From Scolanthus callimorphus (lineage: Eukaryota; Cnidaria; Anthozoa; Actiniaria; Edwardsiidae): a stretch of 64,000 bases of DNA. The stretch is from assembly GCA_033964015.1 (NCBI GenBank), contig CM066920.1, positions 14,537,912-14,601,911 on the forward strand, in the 5' to 3' direction. Below the pieces are notes generated by a model, which was not told the origin of the DNA, did no database searches, and saw only the letters and a list, made by a program, of their open reading frames with translations. Position numbers and translations under genes: made by a program. Positions 20,879 through 32,797 of the stretch are shown piece after piece. How positions within the stretch are numbered: position 1 is the stretch's first letter; each line of letters opens with the position of its first letter.

Positions 20879-21207
20879 AAACAATAAACAATGTCGAGAC
20901 AGGTAATCAGGCGAGGCCGAGCCTGATTCCAATTGGCGAGACATTGTTTATTCTGCAGAAATCACAAAAACCGTCGAAATCAATAATTGTTTTATTATAC
21001 ATTCATTCAGTAAAAATACATTCATTCATTCATTGATTCAGTAAAAATACTTTTTTCTGTCAAGCAATTTCTTTTACACAAGCGCCTTGTTTAAATAGGG
21101 AAAACATTCAAGTGCTCTAGTCCCATGATGCATTTCGCGCTTTGGATCAAGAGTCAGCATGCTGATTCTGGAGATTCTTGCGTGATTCCCAAAGTAAAGC
21201 GCGCGCC

Positions 21208-22950
21208 TGAATAAAGGGATTATTGTTCATAACTCGTGTTCTATACTATGGATCATCAACAAAATTGGTCAGTACAATAATTTTAGCAATAGCTATAATT
21301 TAACAAATTTTATTGCCATGGGAACGCTTATCACGTGACTCAGTGGCGGCCATCTTGGATCTTTTATTTAGACCTGAAGACACACAGGAAAAGGTGAAAT
21401 TGAAAGTTAAACACAAATTTAGATACAGGACAACTACCTTCGAATAAAGCTAATTGGAAAACTTGGAATCTCAAGAAAAAAAAACTATCAGACTTTTCAT
21501 GCTTTTGAAATATATGATATATGAAAAAATATTTTATTAAAACATTCTCGATATCCAATTGGGTTTACAGAAAGACTAATGATAGAAATACAATACAATG
21601 CAATACAATAATTCTTATTCTGATCAAAATATCGTACATATTTTGTATACAATCAATGGGTCAAAACTGGCAAGTACAATCAAAGCGCTACATTATATTT
21701 GTATTATAAAATAACTAAGATAGTACGCGCGCTCTCATTGGTCGACAGGTGTGTTTATATGAGAGTATATAAACACGGTTGTGACGTCACGCCCGGGACG
21801 ATGTTTGCGCTGTCTTCTTTTTTCATTCTTTATACATTTTGACAAAAATGTATCCAAACACTTGAAGCAATGAAATTGTGAAAGCAGTGCTGTTTTCTTT
21901 TTAGCTATCATTTGTCGTCCCATCCTTAAACCACAAGTTCAAAGAATTGGCTTGTCTTCGACTTTTTTAGTCAAACGCGTGTAAATTTTCAGGATTGTCA
22001 ACATTTTCGTACGATTATACATGATATTTTTGTCCTCCGACAACGACATCCTCTTCCCTCCCTTTATGAAACGGTTTCTTTGACTTCTGGGAACTTTTTA
22101 AAAGTATACAGCTCGTACTAAGAGGAGAAAAACAACACAAATCAAGTTAAGCGACCCAACTAAATTTCTGGATTTGGAGACTTTCGGCGAATCGGCTAGC
22201 CAAAATGAAAAAGAACAACGAAGACCAAATTATTGAATAAATCACAATTTATTTCGTTACGTTCCTATTCAATTTTTCAAAATTATGATCTTTCACAAGC
22301 CGAGTAGGTAAAGAATCGTTTGCTAGCAAGTTAACAAGAGTTGAAGCATTATCATTAACAAAACATGAAATTCTTACCGGCGATCGGCGAACATCGACGG
22401 CACTGTCGACGAAACGTTGACTTGAGTCCTTCAAAAATTCAATACATCGAGTGACAGTTCATGGACATTCGTTCATGCCATCAGCAACAATTGAAGCATC
22501 CATAGTATCATTCCAGTCTGGTATTTAACATTTTGCTTGATTTGAAGATCGAAACAAGACACACGCTATTTTTGCTTTTTCGATGCCGAATTCGCCTTTC
22601 CAACTCGGCAAGTCAACACGAAGGCCGTTCTTGTGTGGAAAATTCCTTCGGCTTTGCAATTCTTAACCCGTACATCCCTTCATTGACATTCGCTTATGCT
22701 TCAATTACCATAAACACCATAGCAGAGGTCAATAAAGTCGTGAAATGTTTCTTAGAAAGCAGTTTTCTCTCGCCTCACCTTCGCAAAACTTCCAGCCAAC
22801 TGAGTGAAAAACTTGAACACGTGCGATATAACACGCCCTCTGATTGGCCCGTTCAGGCCGTCGCGCGGTAAGGAGAATTTATATGTTCACACAGAATGTT
22901 GAAATAAATTCATTTTAAATATTTCGCTTCAAAAAGTGAAAGACATTTTA
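21208..22950. other. No gene recognised; probable non-autonomous element body
   Basis: Two CTCTCATTGG / CTCTGATTGG boxes (21728-21742 and 22837-22847) and AT-rich ends lead into the hairpin at 22953. The plan (body, box, hairpin) matches the other hairpin-anchored elements, but the left border is not defined. Open frames up to 112 codons show no recognisable domain. Confidence 0.4.
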
Positions 22951-22952
22951 TA

Positions 22953-23145
22953 AAAGCAATAGAGAACTTTTTCCCAGTATCTACATACTCTGATGCAAAC
23001 ACTCGGGTAGGTTGGGAGAATTCTCGACTAGTTATGCAGCCACTCGACCTTCGGTCTCGTGGCTGCATAACTGTCTCGAATTCTCCCAACCTCCCCTCGT
23101 GTTTGCATCAGAGTATGTAGACACGGAAAAAGTTCTCTATTGCTT
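22953..23145. repeat. Long foldback hairpin
   Basis: AAGCAATAGAGAACTTTTTC, ATACTCTGATGCAAACAC, GTTGGGAGAATTC and AGTTATGCAGCCAC are all mirrored on the right, with a CTCGACCTTCGGTCTCG apex. The arms are ~90 bp and nearly perfect. Confidence 0.85.
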
Positions 23146-23189
23146 AAATATAATCTATTAATAAAGCTGCTCTTGTATCTTTTTGTATT

Positions 23190-24335
23190 TTTTTTTTGGA
23201 AGAGTACTGGATGCGTGGCGAAGGTTGTAGTATGACTTTTTACGCTTAGGTAGTAAGGGTCGCATGGGGTGTGCCGTGCAGGATTTTATTTTATTTAAGA
23301 ATGTTCCGGTCACTGTGTTCTAACAAGTCTAGGACATTGATTGCCTTAGAAGTGTATTTACGCTTGAGACATCTGTCTAACAAACATTGAATGGTATGTA
23401 GGGCTGTGTCACACGCGCCATATACAGACAGGCCATATGTGATTTTAGGAATGACAATGCAAATTGAAAAGATGGTCTATCTCAGGTTGTGAATAGCCCT
23501 CTTTGTGTAGACTTCTTATTACGTACAGGCACTTGTTAGCTTCCTTAAGTTTTTCGAAGACATGAGCTGAAAATTTGCAATCTGACTGAAAGGTGACACC
23601 TAAGATTTTGAGGGTACTATGCTCCTTTATACTAGGAATTTGCTTGAAAGTTTCTACCTGGCCGCTTTTTCTGAAGGTCAGAGTTTTGCACTTCTTTGGG
23701 TTGCAGGCCATCCCGTTGGCATCTGACCAAGCAAGGAAACTGCCTACTGGCTCGTCTGACTCGTCATGATAGTCCTTTGTAACCTGTACTACGATGCTTG
23801 AGTCGTCAGCATATTTAATGAGCAATACCTTACGGTTACTAACAGGTGACGCCAAGTCGTTCAGGAAAACGTTGAAAAGGTATGGACCTGACACGCTTCC
23901 TTGAACCGTCCCTTTGTTTACGCGCTTCCAGTCGCATTGCATGCCCTGAAAAACTACGCGCTGCTCACGATTTTTTAAAAAGCTAATGTACCAGTTTACG
24001 ATGAATGGGTTTGAGTTAGGCCATTGCTGGAGTTTGGAAACGAGGATATTGTGTTTAACGCTATCAAAAGCCTTTGAAAAATCCATAGAAAACAATCTAA
24101 CTGCTTTGGTGTCCCTATTGTCTAGTGTACCAAGGACGAAGTGTTGCATTGTTGAAAGTGCGTCCGTGCAGTTCCCTCCAGTACGATATGCAAATTGAGA
24201 ATTGCACATAGCAGACTCAACAAAGTGTTTGTTGTAAACAACTCGTTCTAGTATTCTAGCTATAACCGGAGTGATATATATTCCCCTGAAGTCTGCTTTA
24301 ACTAGAGGTGGGTCCACTTTCGGCAAGGGTTGTAT
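23190..24335 (-). pseudogene. LINE reverse transcriptase fragment, 5'-truncated and frameshifted
   Basis: The minus-strand frame 24326-23445 contains the fingers/palm region (RTGGNCTDAL, FSMDFSKAFDSVKHN), the primer-grip-side motif (KGTVQGSVSGPYLFN) and the catalytic site LIKYADDSS, then the thumb (LKILGVTFQSDCKFS). A shift near 23460 moves the C-terminal end (ITYGLSVYGAC ... LDRCLKRKY) into another frame running to about 23290. A T-run at 23186-23200 is the poly(A) of this minus-strand insertion. Non-LTR, CR1/L2/Jockey-like group; clade not resolved by eye. Confidence 0.85.
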
Positions 24336-25385
24336 GTATGCTCATTCATGAATTGTGAAATAAAGATAGCCTTGAAATGGACAAATGTTTGAAGGGCCTT
24401 TGCAATGAGTTCTACACCACAGGTAGCACACCGGTAATTTTTTTTATAAAAATTGATTGCAAAAGCAACCTTTTTAATAAGGTAGGCAATTTGGGGAAAA
24501 AGTGAAGGGGAAAATGTGAAGGGGAAAAAGTAAATTGATTTTAGGTGTCAGCTCTCCTAAGATCTCCTAAGTCCATTGGACCGCAAAACAATAAGGAATA
24601 ATACAATAGAACATGAAGACATGAAGCTGTATTTGGGGCTCAAAATTACAGGGACAGCGGAACAGTTTTCAAAGTGGGGGGGGGGGCTCATTTTGGCAAG
24701 GTGGGGGGACTAAGTTTAGTGAAAATGTATGAAATTGAAGGCAAACGTTAACAGATATCTTATAATCTAAACGATCATTTTTGCTACTAAAGCTGTGTGA
24801 ACAATTCTGGTCACTTTTGTGACTGATAACACCCTGTGTATTGCTACAGGTTTTTAGGGGCCCTCTGCATTGCTATAGTGACAGATTATGTCAAATGAGT
24901 GCACTTACAATTCAAAATTATTGGTATATACTGGCAAGTGAAAAAGTGTATCCAGTTACCTTAAAGAAACACAAGAGATAACAAAGGAATGCTGAAATAT
25001 AAAATGGGCACTGCTAGAGGTATAATTAAACGAGTCATTTATTCGTTATTCATTCACTTTAAGCCTTATTCTCGATTTCTCGATTGCCATCATTCTTGTT
25101 TTCTAATTAAAATTAACTAAGTGACTCGCAAGAAATAAGCAGGGAAGACGGGGGAGGGGGAGGGATTTAAAGTAAAAGGATAGAAGTGTCTTGACCCTCC
25201 CCTATAGGCTGTCCCCCAAAAACATGACCCTCCCCTCCCTTAAAACTAATAAAGATTCTTGTTTTAGTTGGTTTCTCAAGATAGTCAAACTGAATAGTAA
25301 CACTTCAGTATCGTTTGCACTTGTTGTTCCTTCTATCATGTTGTCGAGTGCATGTTCAGTTTTTGATGAACAAGCTTAAAAAAAT
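24336..25385. other. No gene recognised
   Basis: AT-rich sequence with G runs (24677-24688) and CCCTCCCC words (25195-25245). No splice pattern, inverted repeat or domain was identified. Confidence 0.45.
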
Positions 25386-25945
25386 CAAACAGTGATTTTC
25401 TGCGAGACGAAACGCTACATACACTCACTCATGAAACAGGTCACTGAATCCAGGGAACCTGAATCCTATATTCAACCTGAACACCCTGAAACTGTCTTAC
25501 AGCTGTATGTCGAGCATGAAAACAACCATCGACGCTCACAACAAGAGTTTATTGCGCCAACAAATCGCGGAAGCACCCAACGTAAAGCTGTGCAATTGCA
25601 GAAAAAAGGAGGAGTGCCCGTTAGACAACAAGTGCCTGACGAAAGGGCTTATCTACCAGGCCACAGTGACAACGGAAGGAGCGAGCGAATGTTATACTTG
25701 AGATTGACAGATACAGAGTCAAGATTTGCTAACCACAAGCAATCTTTCAAGAAGCAGGCGTACCGGAACCAAACGGAACTGAGAAATATGTGTGGAACTT
25801 AAAGGACGCTAACAAGGAGTTTGTATCACATGGTGCATTCTAGGTAGAGCCCAGGGATACTCAAACGCAACGAAGCGGTGCAATTTATGCAACCTCGAGA
25901 AGTTCTTTATCATTTGTCATAGCGACCAAGCCACGCTCAATAATA
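25386..25945 (+). pseudogene. Penelope-like element C-terminal fragment (GIY-YIG nuclease region)
   Basis: The frame at 25507 reads CNCRKKEECPLDNKCL followed by GLIYQATVTTEGASECYT, which is the Cys-rich segment and start of the GIY-YIG-like nuclease of Penelope-type elements. Overlapping frames continue with RFANHKQSFKKQAYRNQTEL and then WNLKDANKEF, and further on a Cys-rich end. At least two frameshifts and an in-frame stop interrupt it. It ends where the L2-like LINE begins. Confidence 0.75.
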
Positions 25946-28900
25946 ATAAATAGTAATATAATAAGTATTTATATAGCGCATTTTCCTAATGTCCAAATGC
26001 GCTTTACATTCATTTAAAAATAACTATAAAATATGATGAAATTCGTTAAAAATCTTAATATTGAAATATAATATGTTATAAAGCTAAACTATGAATGAAA
26101 ATAAACTGATTTAAAAAGGTGGGTCTTCAGCCGGCGTTTAAATTCAGGGACGGAAGTACTGCTCTTAATCTCGTGCGTTAGTTTATTCCAGAGATTAGGC
26201 GCGCACACCGAGAAAGCCCTAATAAAAGATGGTCCGCAGACGAAGGTGTGTTGGAGTCATACCATGAATTGCCTTAAATGTGAAAAGTAAAATCTTAAAA
26301 CGATGCGTTGTTGCACAGACAACCAGTGTAATTGCATTAAAATAGGCGTGATGTGATCGTATTTTTAGTAAGCGTTACACGTCGCGCAGCCGCATTGAGT
26401 ACGCTCTGAAGGCGCTTAATCAAATGATCCGGTAAACCAAACAGAAGAGCGTTGCAGTTATCTATCCTAGAGGTGACAAGAGCGTGCACAAGTTTCTCCG
26501 TGGATTCTGCGCTAAGATATTTGCGTACATGAGAGATATTTCTGATGTGATAAAACGCTGATTTACATAGTTCGCTAATGTGTCTCTCGTAACTCATGGT
26601 GCTATCAAAAATAGCTCCAAGGTTTCGCGCCTCATCAGTAGGGGAGACGTGCGTGTTCCCGACGGAGACATCAATCAAGTGATGGTTGAGGACGATACTT
26701 TGAGTGCAGCACCAACAGCTCTGTCTTGTCGTTAATTAGCTTAAAGTTGTTAGACAGCATTCAGCAATCAATGTCCTTGAGACAGGCTTCAACTTTGGCG
26801 CGCTCGTTCAGTATGTCTCCGGAGGATTTGAAGCTCAGGTACACCTGGGTATCATCTGCATACATGTGATAACCAACACCATGCCCTCGCAGGATTGCGC
26901 CAAGAGGAGTGGTGTAAATCAGGTACAGCATGGGCCCTAACACAGACCCTTGAGGAAGGCCCCATGCCAAAGGCCGGTTTGAAGACCGGGCATTACCGAC
27001 TGCAACAAACTGGGTGCGGCCGGATAAGTAGGACTGAAACCAACGATGTACTGCGCCCGCCGTGCCAATCTGTTCGAGAGTCTTGACAGCAAGATGGTGT
27101 GATCGACAGTGTCGAATGCTGCTGAGAGGTCATGCTCTCAGTCATTACACTGTGTCGAAGTGAGCAGTTGACTACCTTGGTAAGGGACGTGTCATTATTT
27201 AGCGGGGGGGGGGGGGGGGCTCCTATTTTTGTGGGGAGGGTCCTAATTTTTTTCGCGTGTCTAAAGGGAGGGTCCAAATTTTTTTCACTCCTGTTTGGGG
27301 GAGGGTCATAATTTTTTTCAGCATCATTTGGACGATGAAGAGGGTAAAACAAATAGCGATAGTGGTTATTTCAGCAACTTCTCCATAAAAATTTCGGCGC
27401 GCTTCGCGCGCATAAACAATGACATCTCACATACTCTTTGAGCAATAATGATAGATACTACCGTTGACAAGAACAAGCTATCTTGACGAGGAAAATCAAA
27501 CTCTCCCAAAATTTCCCTGCAAATGATAGGCCTGGAGGGCATGTCATTATATGTTTGAAAGAAGACCCCTTAGATAAGCGTGACTTTTCGACGTTACAAG
27601 CATAGAAATTCGTCCGTTGGGCCGCGCTTCGCGCACATGAATATTAATAACTTCGTCATTTGCGGAGCGCAGTTGTGCGCATGAATAATATAACCTAACC
27701 TATATAGTTGAGGTAGTGTACTTCCTGAGCTCCTGACAGGCTTTGTTTACTATGCCGTACACAAAACATGTTCATCTACCCTTTCTCTGAGGCTTGATGA
27801 AATGCGATGAACAAACAAAAAAACGATGAACAAACAAACAAACGTTTATCAAAATTTGGGCGCGTTTCGCGCCCAACGAAGGATATGCGAGCCCGTTTTT
27901 CTGTAAAATGTCTCCAGTACTAGGTCAAACAGGGAACGGGAGATGTGGGATTACGTTAATCATTGTACTTGGAGGGAGGATCACTGCATTTTACCCGTAT
28001 ATTACCAAACATTCTCACGTAAATAATCGAGGCGATGAATAATAACCGCGGTTCCTTATGCACAGCCCCCACCCCCGGAACAGGGCGGGAAAGTAACGCG
28101 GTCAGGCCGGGGATTTAACACATTATTATCTACGGAAGGGCAGGGAATTTAACACGGACCTTCTATAGCGGGGATATTCAGCGGGGAATTAACGCTGAAC
28201 CAGAAGTTCGATTATCGTGCGAAAATGTATTGGTTTAAGGACCGAGGTCGGAGGATTTTGGGAGGGATCACTTCATTTTTGGGCGAGTGAAAGGGGAGGA
28301 TCTCTCGAAACCTGAAGCCTTGAAAGGGAGACTCCAGCAACGAGTTCTATATCATTTTCTAGTTTTATTTTACTCATTATGTTGAAAATTTCGGCGCGCT
28401 TCGCGCGCATAAGGAATGACATCTAATCTAGTTTTAGAGTTGCCCAAAGAAAATACGCTTGTGGCGCTTAAATGGAATGCGCACGGATGTCGTTACAAGC
28501 ATGTCTATCTTGGCAAGGACAAATGAAAACCCCCAAAAGCCCTCCAGTGATACGCCTGGTTGGCAGTCTATATGTTCGAAAGAAGTGAGTTCGACGTTTA
28601 ATACAAGCTGCATAGAAATTCGTTTTTGGGCTGCGCTTCACGCACATGAATAATAATAATTTGTAGCGCGTGAAGAATAAAACCAACAGGCTTTTTTACT
28701 ACACGCAGAAAATAAAACGTTTATCTTTTCACTGGAGGCTTGATGAAATTCGTTTATCAAAATAAAGGCGCGTTTCGCCATGTTGCAAAAGTGTCCCCGG
28801 GGGCCTGGAGCTTTAACAACGACCATGTCCCTGGTGACCGGGAAAAAAGTAACATTTAACACTTAGTGAATGTTAAATCGGGGGGCCGCGATGTCAATTG

Positions 28901-29250
28901 ACTGGTGCATGACAGAAGTCACTTGGACAATAGTCTATCTAACAGGTTTTTCAGAAAAAAATTGCATGGGGGAGGGTCCCAATTTTTTTACCTACGACTG
29001 GGGGAGGGTCACAATTTTTTGGTTATGTTCAAGGGGAGGGTCCTAATTTTTTTTAGCCTTGTTTGAAAAAAATGGGAGCCCTCCCCCCCCGGTAAATAAT
29101 GACACGTCCCTAATGTACGGCAGAATCAAGTCTTCGGAGTGAGGCAGTTTCGCTTCTGTCCTGACTGGTTTTCTTCGATGACTCCTGAGTAATAGTCCAT
29201 CCTAGCCTCTGCGACGCATTTATTCACAGCATTGCATTGATCGACAAAAC
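25945..29250 (-). pseudogene. L2-like LINE, reverse transcriptase and 3' end, split by a Harbinger-like insertion
   Basis: Reading the minus strand: SYLSGRTQFVAVG, then AWGLPQGSVLGPMLYLIYTT and the catalytic YHMYADDTQ (near 26870), followed by LGAIFDSTMSYERHI, LLFGLPDHLIKRLQSVLNA and a FKRRLKTHLF-like end near 26110. The 3' end carries the TATATAGCGCATTTTCC and GCGCTTTACA words frequent at LINE/SINE tails. There are several frameshifts. The 5' part is displaced by 27184-29110; sequence to about 29250 probably belongs to it. Confidence 0.8.
27184..29110. mobile_element. Harbinger-like non-autonomous element, TAA target duplication
   Basis: GGGACGTGTCATTATTTA starts the element and TAAATAATGACACGTCCC ends it, with TAA at 27181-27183 and 29111-29113. 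The interior repeats words such as GGCGCGCTTCGCGCGC (27402, 28394) and related forms, and its two halves (about 27390-27880 and 28380-28790) are diverged direct duplicates. No transposase is visible. It is inserted in the L2-like LINE. A relative is at 58906-60663. Confidence 0.8.
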
Positions 29251-31490
29251 AATAAAAGAACAGAGCTGGTTAGCACATATAGGCATGCAAGCAAATTTCT
29301 CTTAAAGAATAATTAGAGCCCCGTGTATAAATAGAAATGGCGGGATGGAGTAATAATAAACCCTGAGGAGTGGGAACTGCCCACGAAACAGGCCTGTAGG
29401 TCTAAACTTTGTGTTTATCCATTTCTTTGAATATTTAGGCTCCTTTTTTAAGCTTGTTCAATTTGGGCATACAATTTCAGTATTAGTAAATATAAATAGA
29501 TAACAGTTTGCATTTTTGAATTTGTTTGTCAAGGTGATTAAATCTTCTTTGGTTATTAAAAGTGCAAAATCCCTGGGGGAGACTAAAATCTTCGTGAGAA
29601 CCTTTGAAAATGAAGTGGTAACTATATTAGTCGCCTTTATCTTAATAGAGCCTCCTGCTTCAATTATACAATAGTCATAATCGTGCAGTTATTATTTTTG
29701 ATCCAAATTGGAGACGGTGAAGCACCAAAAGTATTGAGCAAGATTGACACTGTCGACACTGGCGGATTTTAAATCCCAAAAAAGACCTTTCTTTTTAATA
29801 CAACATAAACACATTTCTAGTTATAATAAGTAGAAATCAACTTTAGATAAATGCTAATGTAAATGTATTTTTTTAAATATTTGTTATATTTAATGTCCTT
29901 TTAATGAGCCATAAAGATATATACACTAGAATTTAAATTTAAATCAGAAATGGATAACTGACACTTTTTGAGTATTATGAACAGAATTATAGTCATACAG
30001 TGACTATTCACAAAATGAAATTTTAAACAAATCTACATGTATAGCCATATAAACTAAAATAGAAAAACTTCTAGGAGTACTTTGAAAGTATCTATATCGC
30101 CTAATATAGATCTATGAATAGATCTATCTACAAAAATCCATGCATGGGGTTCCTAAATAATTGTTTATGCCAACTGTGCATTTCAAACAGCCTTCGTCAT
30201 CAGGGATTGAGGTGAATCTTGCAGATGCTAGTGAGGCTGGGGCCAAATCAGTTCAACATTTCATTCGACATTATATGAATGTTCTGAATTAATGTTTGCT
30301 CAACAATGTTTCATGATATCATGACAAAGCTTGGTAAATATTCTTCAATGCGCGTTCAGTGATGTGGCATTTTTAAAAGCCCTCTGCTTATTGCAGCCTG
30401 GCTGCGCTAAAGAGTTGCAATCTTACCAATAACCTACACTGCCAATTTTCAAAAATAAAGCAATGCCATATAACTAGAAATATTTCTCACTAGAGCTGCC
30501 CCGCCTTTTAGTGCGGTTTGAATTAAATATTTATGTTGTCAATTACTGTTTCTGTTTTCTAAAACAATTTTCGAAAATAAAGCAATACTATATAACTAGA
30601 AATAGTTCTCACTAAAACTGCCCCCGCCTTTTAGTGCGGTTTGAATTAAGACCTCCGATCCCACAATCCTTTGAGCACGTGCCCGGGTTTTCCCCCGATA
30701 CTGATTGCGGGCGTGCAGCGATCAAACTGAGATTTTTTCCAGCTATACACCGGAAATACCAACCATTCTCCTCAATCTCCTTCTTCCTCTATATATATAT
30801 GCGGGAGTCCTAAGGTGCAACCTCCCCTGCCCAGTTGCTCGCGTGATCGAAGCCTCTGTTTGGGAAGAAAACAACGCTTTTTATTAACATATAAGACATT
30901 GTCAAGTGTATTGTGTACGATTCCCTCTTCTACTTGTCAGGCACACATGCTCCGCCCGCAGTAGTAGTAATATTTCCTTTTCTAAAATTGCTGTACAATT
31001 TAATAATAGGGCGAATGTCGAACTGTTTTGACTCCATCCTGTTTGTTTTTCCATTGACTGCAAAAATCTCATCTCACGCTGCGCAGAGTTGTTTGTGAAA
31101 ACGAAACGTTCCTTGGTCCAACGAGAACAGTATCTAATCAACCCAGTTCACATTTGACACAAGACAATATTTTTCCCAGGAGAAACAGATTCTACAGGGC
31201 ATGAGCAGAGACCGTCTGTATTATTTTTTTAATTTGGCAATATAACCTATACCTTCTAAATTGATTCAGAATTGAAATTCCATAGGATAAGATACCTGAG
31301 GTGGCTTTAACTGCTTAAACAAAGAATATTGACTTAGTACTTCTTATTTAAGGATGTATTGTATAGGGTCGATGTAGGGCATTGGGAAAAAAAAGGCATT
31401 CAGGGATTGAACTAAGAGGAGGTCTTAACTGAGTTTGCAAAACAAATGAACTTAATCTCTCATAAAAATTTATTTGAATCGTATCAAAAA
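29251..31490. other. Intergenic, upstream of the secreted-precursor gene
   Basis: AT-rich and free of recognisable transposons apart from the tandem pair at 30443-30649. CTATATATATATGCGGG at 30789-30805 could be a second TATA element, but no exon is evident after it. Confidence 0.45.
30443..30649. repeat. Tandem duplication, 122-bp spacing
   Basis: CAATTTTCAAAAATAAAGCA ... CCGCCTTTTAGTGCGGTTTG recurs 122 bp further on with few changes. GGTTTGAATTAA ends both copies. Confidence 0.85.
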
Positions 31491-31502
31491 CAACACGGAG
31501 GG

Positions 31503-31534
31503 TATAAAGAGTCGACACCTTCCTCGATAAATCA
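31503..31534 (+). promoter_or_regulatory. TATA box and initiator of the secreted-precursor gene
   Basis: TATAAAG at 31503-31509 and TCAGTTC at 31532-31538 (initiator consensus, predicted +1 at A31534) are 31 bp apart, the canonical spacing. The start codon follows 31 bp after +1. Confidence 0.6.
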
Positions 31535-31700
31535 GTTCTTCCTTCGAGCTACAAGGTGTTCAAGATGAACATTACATTGCTCGTTTTGTTTGGTCTTCTG
31601 GCCTGGGTGAGCGCTGCCCCGAAATCGCACATCGATGACCCTCAAACAACCCATGATAACACGCAGAATACGGAGGAACGCCAAAAACGAAGTACGACGG
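31534..31700 (+). CDS. Secreted peptide/protein precursor, first exon (signal peptide and propeptide)
   Basis: The ATG is at 31565, after the initiator. The 45 codons visible give MNITLLVLFGLLAWVSA, a classic signal peptide (hydrophobic core residues 4-13, Ala at -1/-3), then an acidic/polar propeptide (HIDDPQTTHDNTQNTEE) ending in Arg-Gln-Lys-Arg, a dibasic processing site. The donor G|GTAAGT follows 31700 (phase 1). Layout is that of a processed secretory precursor such as a neuropeptide, antimicrobial peptide, venom-type peptide or matrix protein; which of these cannot be told from this exon. Downstream exons at 62130 and 63970 are phase compatible. Confidence 0.7.
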
Positions 31701-31929
31701 GTAAGTAACTGTTGATTGTCCGTTGAACTTTGGTAGGTGCCAATTGAAAAATATCAAAAGGGCTTGTGACTGTTTTGTATTTTCAGCCACGTTCATTTTC
31801 AACCATTCATGAAATACACCGCTCTTTTCTTTTTTTTTCGTTGGCTCAAATTGTATCAGTTCATACATTAATGACTTGCTTGTAAATGGCTCACGGAAAA
31901 TGACGCGAAGACGCGTCGGTTCTCAATCG

Positions 31930-32690
31930 TGACTCAGTATAGTGGAAGTGATAGAGAAGAAAGTCGGCCGTTTGGGTAGTATTGAAGCCAAGCTATAGAC
32001 TCGCTAGATGAACAGTCCAAAAAATTACGTTGCGATTTATTGGAATTAGAGCGAGGTGTGGGGTTCATTGAGAATGATGTTGTTGAAATTAATGGGAAGT
32101 TGAGTGGTTTCGCCGAAGCAAGTAACGTGGAAAGACTCGAAGCACGAGTAGACGAGTGGAGAATTTGGAGAACCGCTACCGGAGGAACAATCTCATTTTT
32201 CACAGCATACCAGAAGGAAATGAGACCGAGTTCGACTTAAATATAGAATTTATCCAGCAGTTCATGAAGAATGAACTTGATTTGATTTAGAGGATGCTGA
32301 CGAAATTAAAATCGAACGAGCACATACATCCCCGGCAAATAAACGTGCAAATTTGAAACCCAGACCTTTCTACATCAAGTTATTGCGCCATAATGACAAG
32401 CATTGTATCCTGCTCACTGCTGCTACTACTTTGAAAGTAAAAAAAGAGAGAAAAATGATAAGACCAACAGAATGTTCGTTACTCATGATGCAACAGAGCA
32501 AGTACGCAAGCAGAGAAATGTCTTTTGGAAGTGTTTCCTTGAAATGAAGGAAGAAAGAAACCTCCCCAGCCTTTCAAATGTTATACGATGTGGAGTTTCC
32601 CTGCCATACTCAACTACCAGGACAACGATCAAACTTGATAGTGAAGCCGAGTGCTCAAGGTTAAGTATGGAATAGCGGCTTTGTTTTGTA
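31930..32690 (+). pseudogene. LINE ORF1-like fragment (coiled coil and RRM-like region)
   Basis: Overlapping plus-strand frames give, in order, a helical segment (NVERLEARVDEW), an acidic linker, RPFYIKLLRHNDKHCIL (start of an RRM-like domain as in L1/Tx1-type ORF1 proteins) and, after a frameshift near 32440, NDKTNRMFVTHDATEQVRKQ. Stops and shifts are present throughout. No reverse transcriptase follows. Confidence 0.6.
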
Positions 32691-32797
32691 GAACCTTACT
32701 GAGCTCGCCACAATTATCAGCCGCTGTGGGGTATTTTGTCAGAAACGGAGGCCACCGCTTAATGATGTTTTCTGTGTTATGTGTCTTTTTTTCATGT

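Larger units (their letters stand above)
19125..21207. mobile_element. Hairpin-anchored MITE, copy 3, split by two insertions
   Basis: The left start GCAATTACTGGATGGGG and GTGATTTC are at 19125-19154, and the remaining hairpin and body (AAACAATGTCGAGACAGG onward, TTTTATTATACATT) are at about 20880-21207. Between them lie the ATCGAT-rich element (19154-19809) and a LINE (about 19816-20878). The body has an extra ATTCATTC expansion near 21000-21040. Confidence 0.7.

Noticed and set aside
20058..20891. A 277-residue gene with its own ATG
   Set aside because: The first codons come from the neighbouring MITE; the rest is a 5'-truncated LINE with an altered catalytic motif.
30788..30860. Second promoter at CTATATATATATGCGGG
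   Set aside because: No initiator at the right distance and no exon with a start codon and donor follows.
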